64,000 nucleotides of DNA from Roseovarius indicus (GTDB lineage Bacteria; Pseudomonadota; Alphaproteobacteria; Rhodobacterales; Rhodobacteraceae), in NCBI RefSeq assembly GCF_008728195.1, contig NZ_CP031601.1, positions 62,001-126,000 of the forward strand. Reading direction: 5' to 3'. Below the pieces are notes generated by a model that saw only the letters and a program-made list of their open reading frames with translations, did not search any database and was not told the origin of the DNA. Position 1 is the stretch's first letter; each line of letters starts with the position of its first letter. A program made the translations under genes and the position numbers. Positions 63,154 through 64,000 of the stretch are shown in pieces.

Positions 63154-64000
63154 TCAGCTTCCCGCCAGACCGATTTCGCTCAGCGCAGCCTTGACATCGC
63201 CGCCTTGCAGCACGGCAGCGGTGAAGGCGCGTTTGAGATTGCCGACATTGGCGGCGGCATGGGGGATGTCCACAGGCACCTGACGGGCGATCTCGGGGAA
63301 GGCATCCGACATCTCCGCCGGGATCGCACTGGCGATGACAGGCCGGAAATAGGAGCGCGCGATGATTTCCTGTGCCTCGTCGCTCAGCACCCAGTTCAGG
63401 AAATCGGCGGCCTTCTCGGGTTCGGGGGCACCTTTGGCAAACCCCATGCCGAGCGGCACCGCCGCCACACCTTCCGAGGGAACGACCACATCGACCGGCG
63501 CGCCATTGGCCCTTTCGATCAGGATGTTGCCCTCGGCATCAATGGTGATCGGGCATTCGCCTTGCGCCAGACGCGGTGCCACGATCTCGGTGCGGTAGCT
63601 GTGACCGTTGTCTTGGAACGCCTTGAGAAAGTTGAAGCCCGTGGTGAAATCGTCAGGCGTGCCGCCCAGGATCGCATTCATCGAATACATGAACACCGAG
63701 GCAGTGCCCGACCAGGTCGGATCCATCGAACAGGCAAGCCCCTTGTATTTCGGGTCGAGCAGATCGGCCCACGAGGTCGGCAGCGGCAGGCCGCGACGTT
63801 CCAGGACGTCCGTATTCACGCCGATCACGATATTGGCGGTTCCGACGCCCCACCAATAGTGTTCCGGGTCGCGCAGGTCTGCGGGGATCTCGTCAAAACG
63901 CGCAACCTTGAGCGGGGCAGTGACGCCGGAAGCCTTGGCCTCAGAGGCGATGTCGAGCGACCAGAACGCCGCATTGGCGATCGGGTTTGCCGCCTCGAGC
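63154..64000 (-). CDS. ABC importer substrate-binding protein (partial at window edge)
   Basis: C-terminal 281 residues of an extracellular solute-binding protein; the frame is open to the edge of the window, so the start and signal peptide lie beyond 64000. Recognisable parts: HYWWGVGTANIVIGVNTDVL, TSWADLLDPKYKGLACSMD, VVPSEGVAAVPLGMGFAKGA and ADFLNWVLSDEAQEIIARSY, typical of the Fe3+/AEP-type cluster of binding proteins. It would deliver the ligand to the downstream permeases. Confidence 0.88.
   Translation of the reverse strand, partial: LEAANPIANAAFWSLDIASEAKASGVTAPLKVARFDEIPADLRDPEHYWWGVGTANIVIGVNTDVLERRGLPLPTSWADLLDPKYKGLACSMDPTWSGTASVFMYSMNAILGGTPDDFTTGFNFLKAFQDNGHSYRTEIVAPRLAQGECPITIDAEGNILIERANGAPVDVVVPSEGVAAVPLGMGFAKGAPEPEKAADFLNWVLSDEAQEIIARSYFRPVIASAIPAEMSDAFPEIARQVPVDIPHAAANVGNLKRAFTAAVLQGGDVKAALSEIGLAGS

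Overview
The window reads as accessory DNA of an alphaproteobacterium, most likely a member of the Rhodobacteraceae, carried on a conjugative plasmid or an integrative conjugative element. The evidence is high GC with alphaproteobacterial codon use, a MobC-like/relaxase/VirD4 set, a near-complete VirB-type type IV secretion operon, and two insertion sequences. No rRNA, tRNA or CRISPR array was seen.

Layout. (1) 1-4175: a rhomboid protease gene, then a divergent IetAS pair (subtilisin-like protease IetS and AAA ATPase IetA), a known plasmid-stability and phage-defence module. (2) 4176-12128: a long non-coding leader, a DUF2493 protein, a 68-aa plasmid protein with a decayed inverted copy of itself, a hairpin-rich candidate oriT (about 6825-7154), then mobC-like, relaxase and virD4/traG genes coupled by overlaps. 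(3) 12132-26645: a defence island placed between virD4 and the virB operon. It holds a divergent WYL regulator, SbcD and SbcC nuclease subunits, a small zinc-ribbon protein, three genes matching the Shango system (TerB protein, DUF2791/BrxD-like ATPase, DEAD/DEAH helicase), and an uncharacterised ABC-like ATPase paired with a CoiA-like nuclease. All but the regulator lie head to tail on the + strand. (4) 26783-40987, - strand: the T4SS operon. In transcription order it encodes a 126-aa protein, VirB1, VirB2, VirB3, VirB4, a small lipoprotein split by an IS21-family element, a VirB1/VirB5 hybrid, VirB5, VirB8, VirB9, VirB10, VirB11, a DUF4177 protein, a secreted protein and VirB6. An XRE regulator and matching palindromes (41040, 43128) lie just upstream. 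(5) 43330-57797: a stress and protein-quality-control island with two transglutaminase-like proteins, a Cys-rich repeat protein, HflC/HflK, a Crp/Fnr regulator, GroES/GroEL, NhaA and many small conserved proteins. (6) 57952-60212: an ISL3-family element and a 535-bp fragment of a relative. (7) 60406-64000: an ABC importer operon (permease, ATPase, permease, substrate-binding protein) that runs off the window.

Working model: regions 2 and 4 provide transfer, regions 1 and 3 provide maintenance and anti-phage functions, and region 5 is stress-tolerance cargo. The least explained parts are the SbcDC-zinc-ribbon-Shango array under a WYL regulator, the ATPase-CoiA pair, the VirB1 domain embedded in a VirB5-like protein, and the small proteins of the stress island. 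All family assignments were made by reading motifs; no database search was run.
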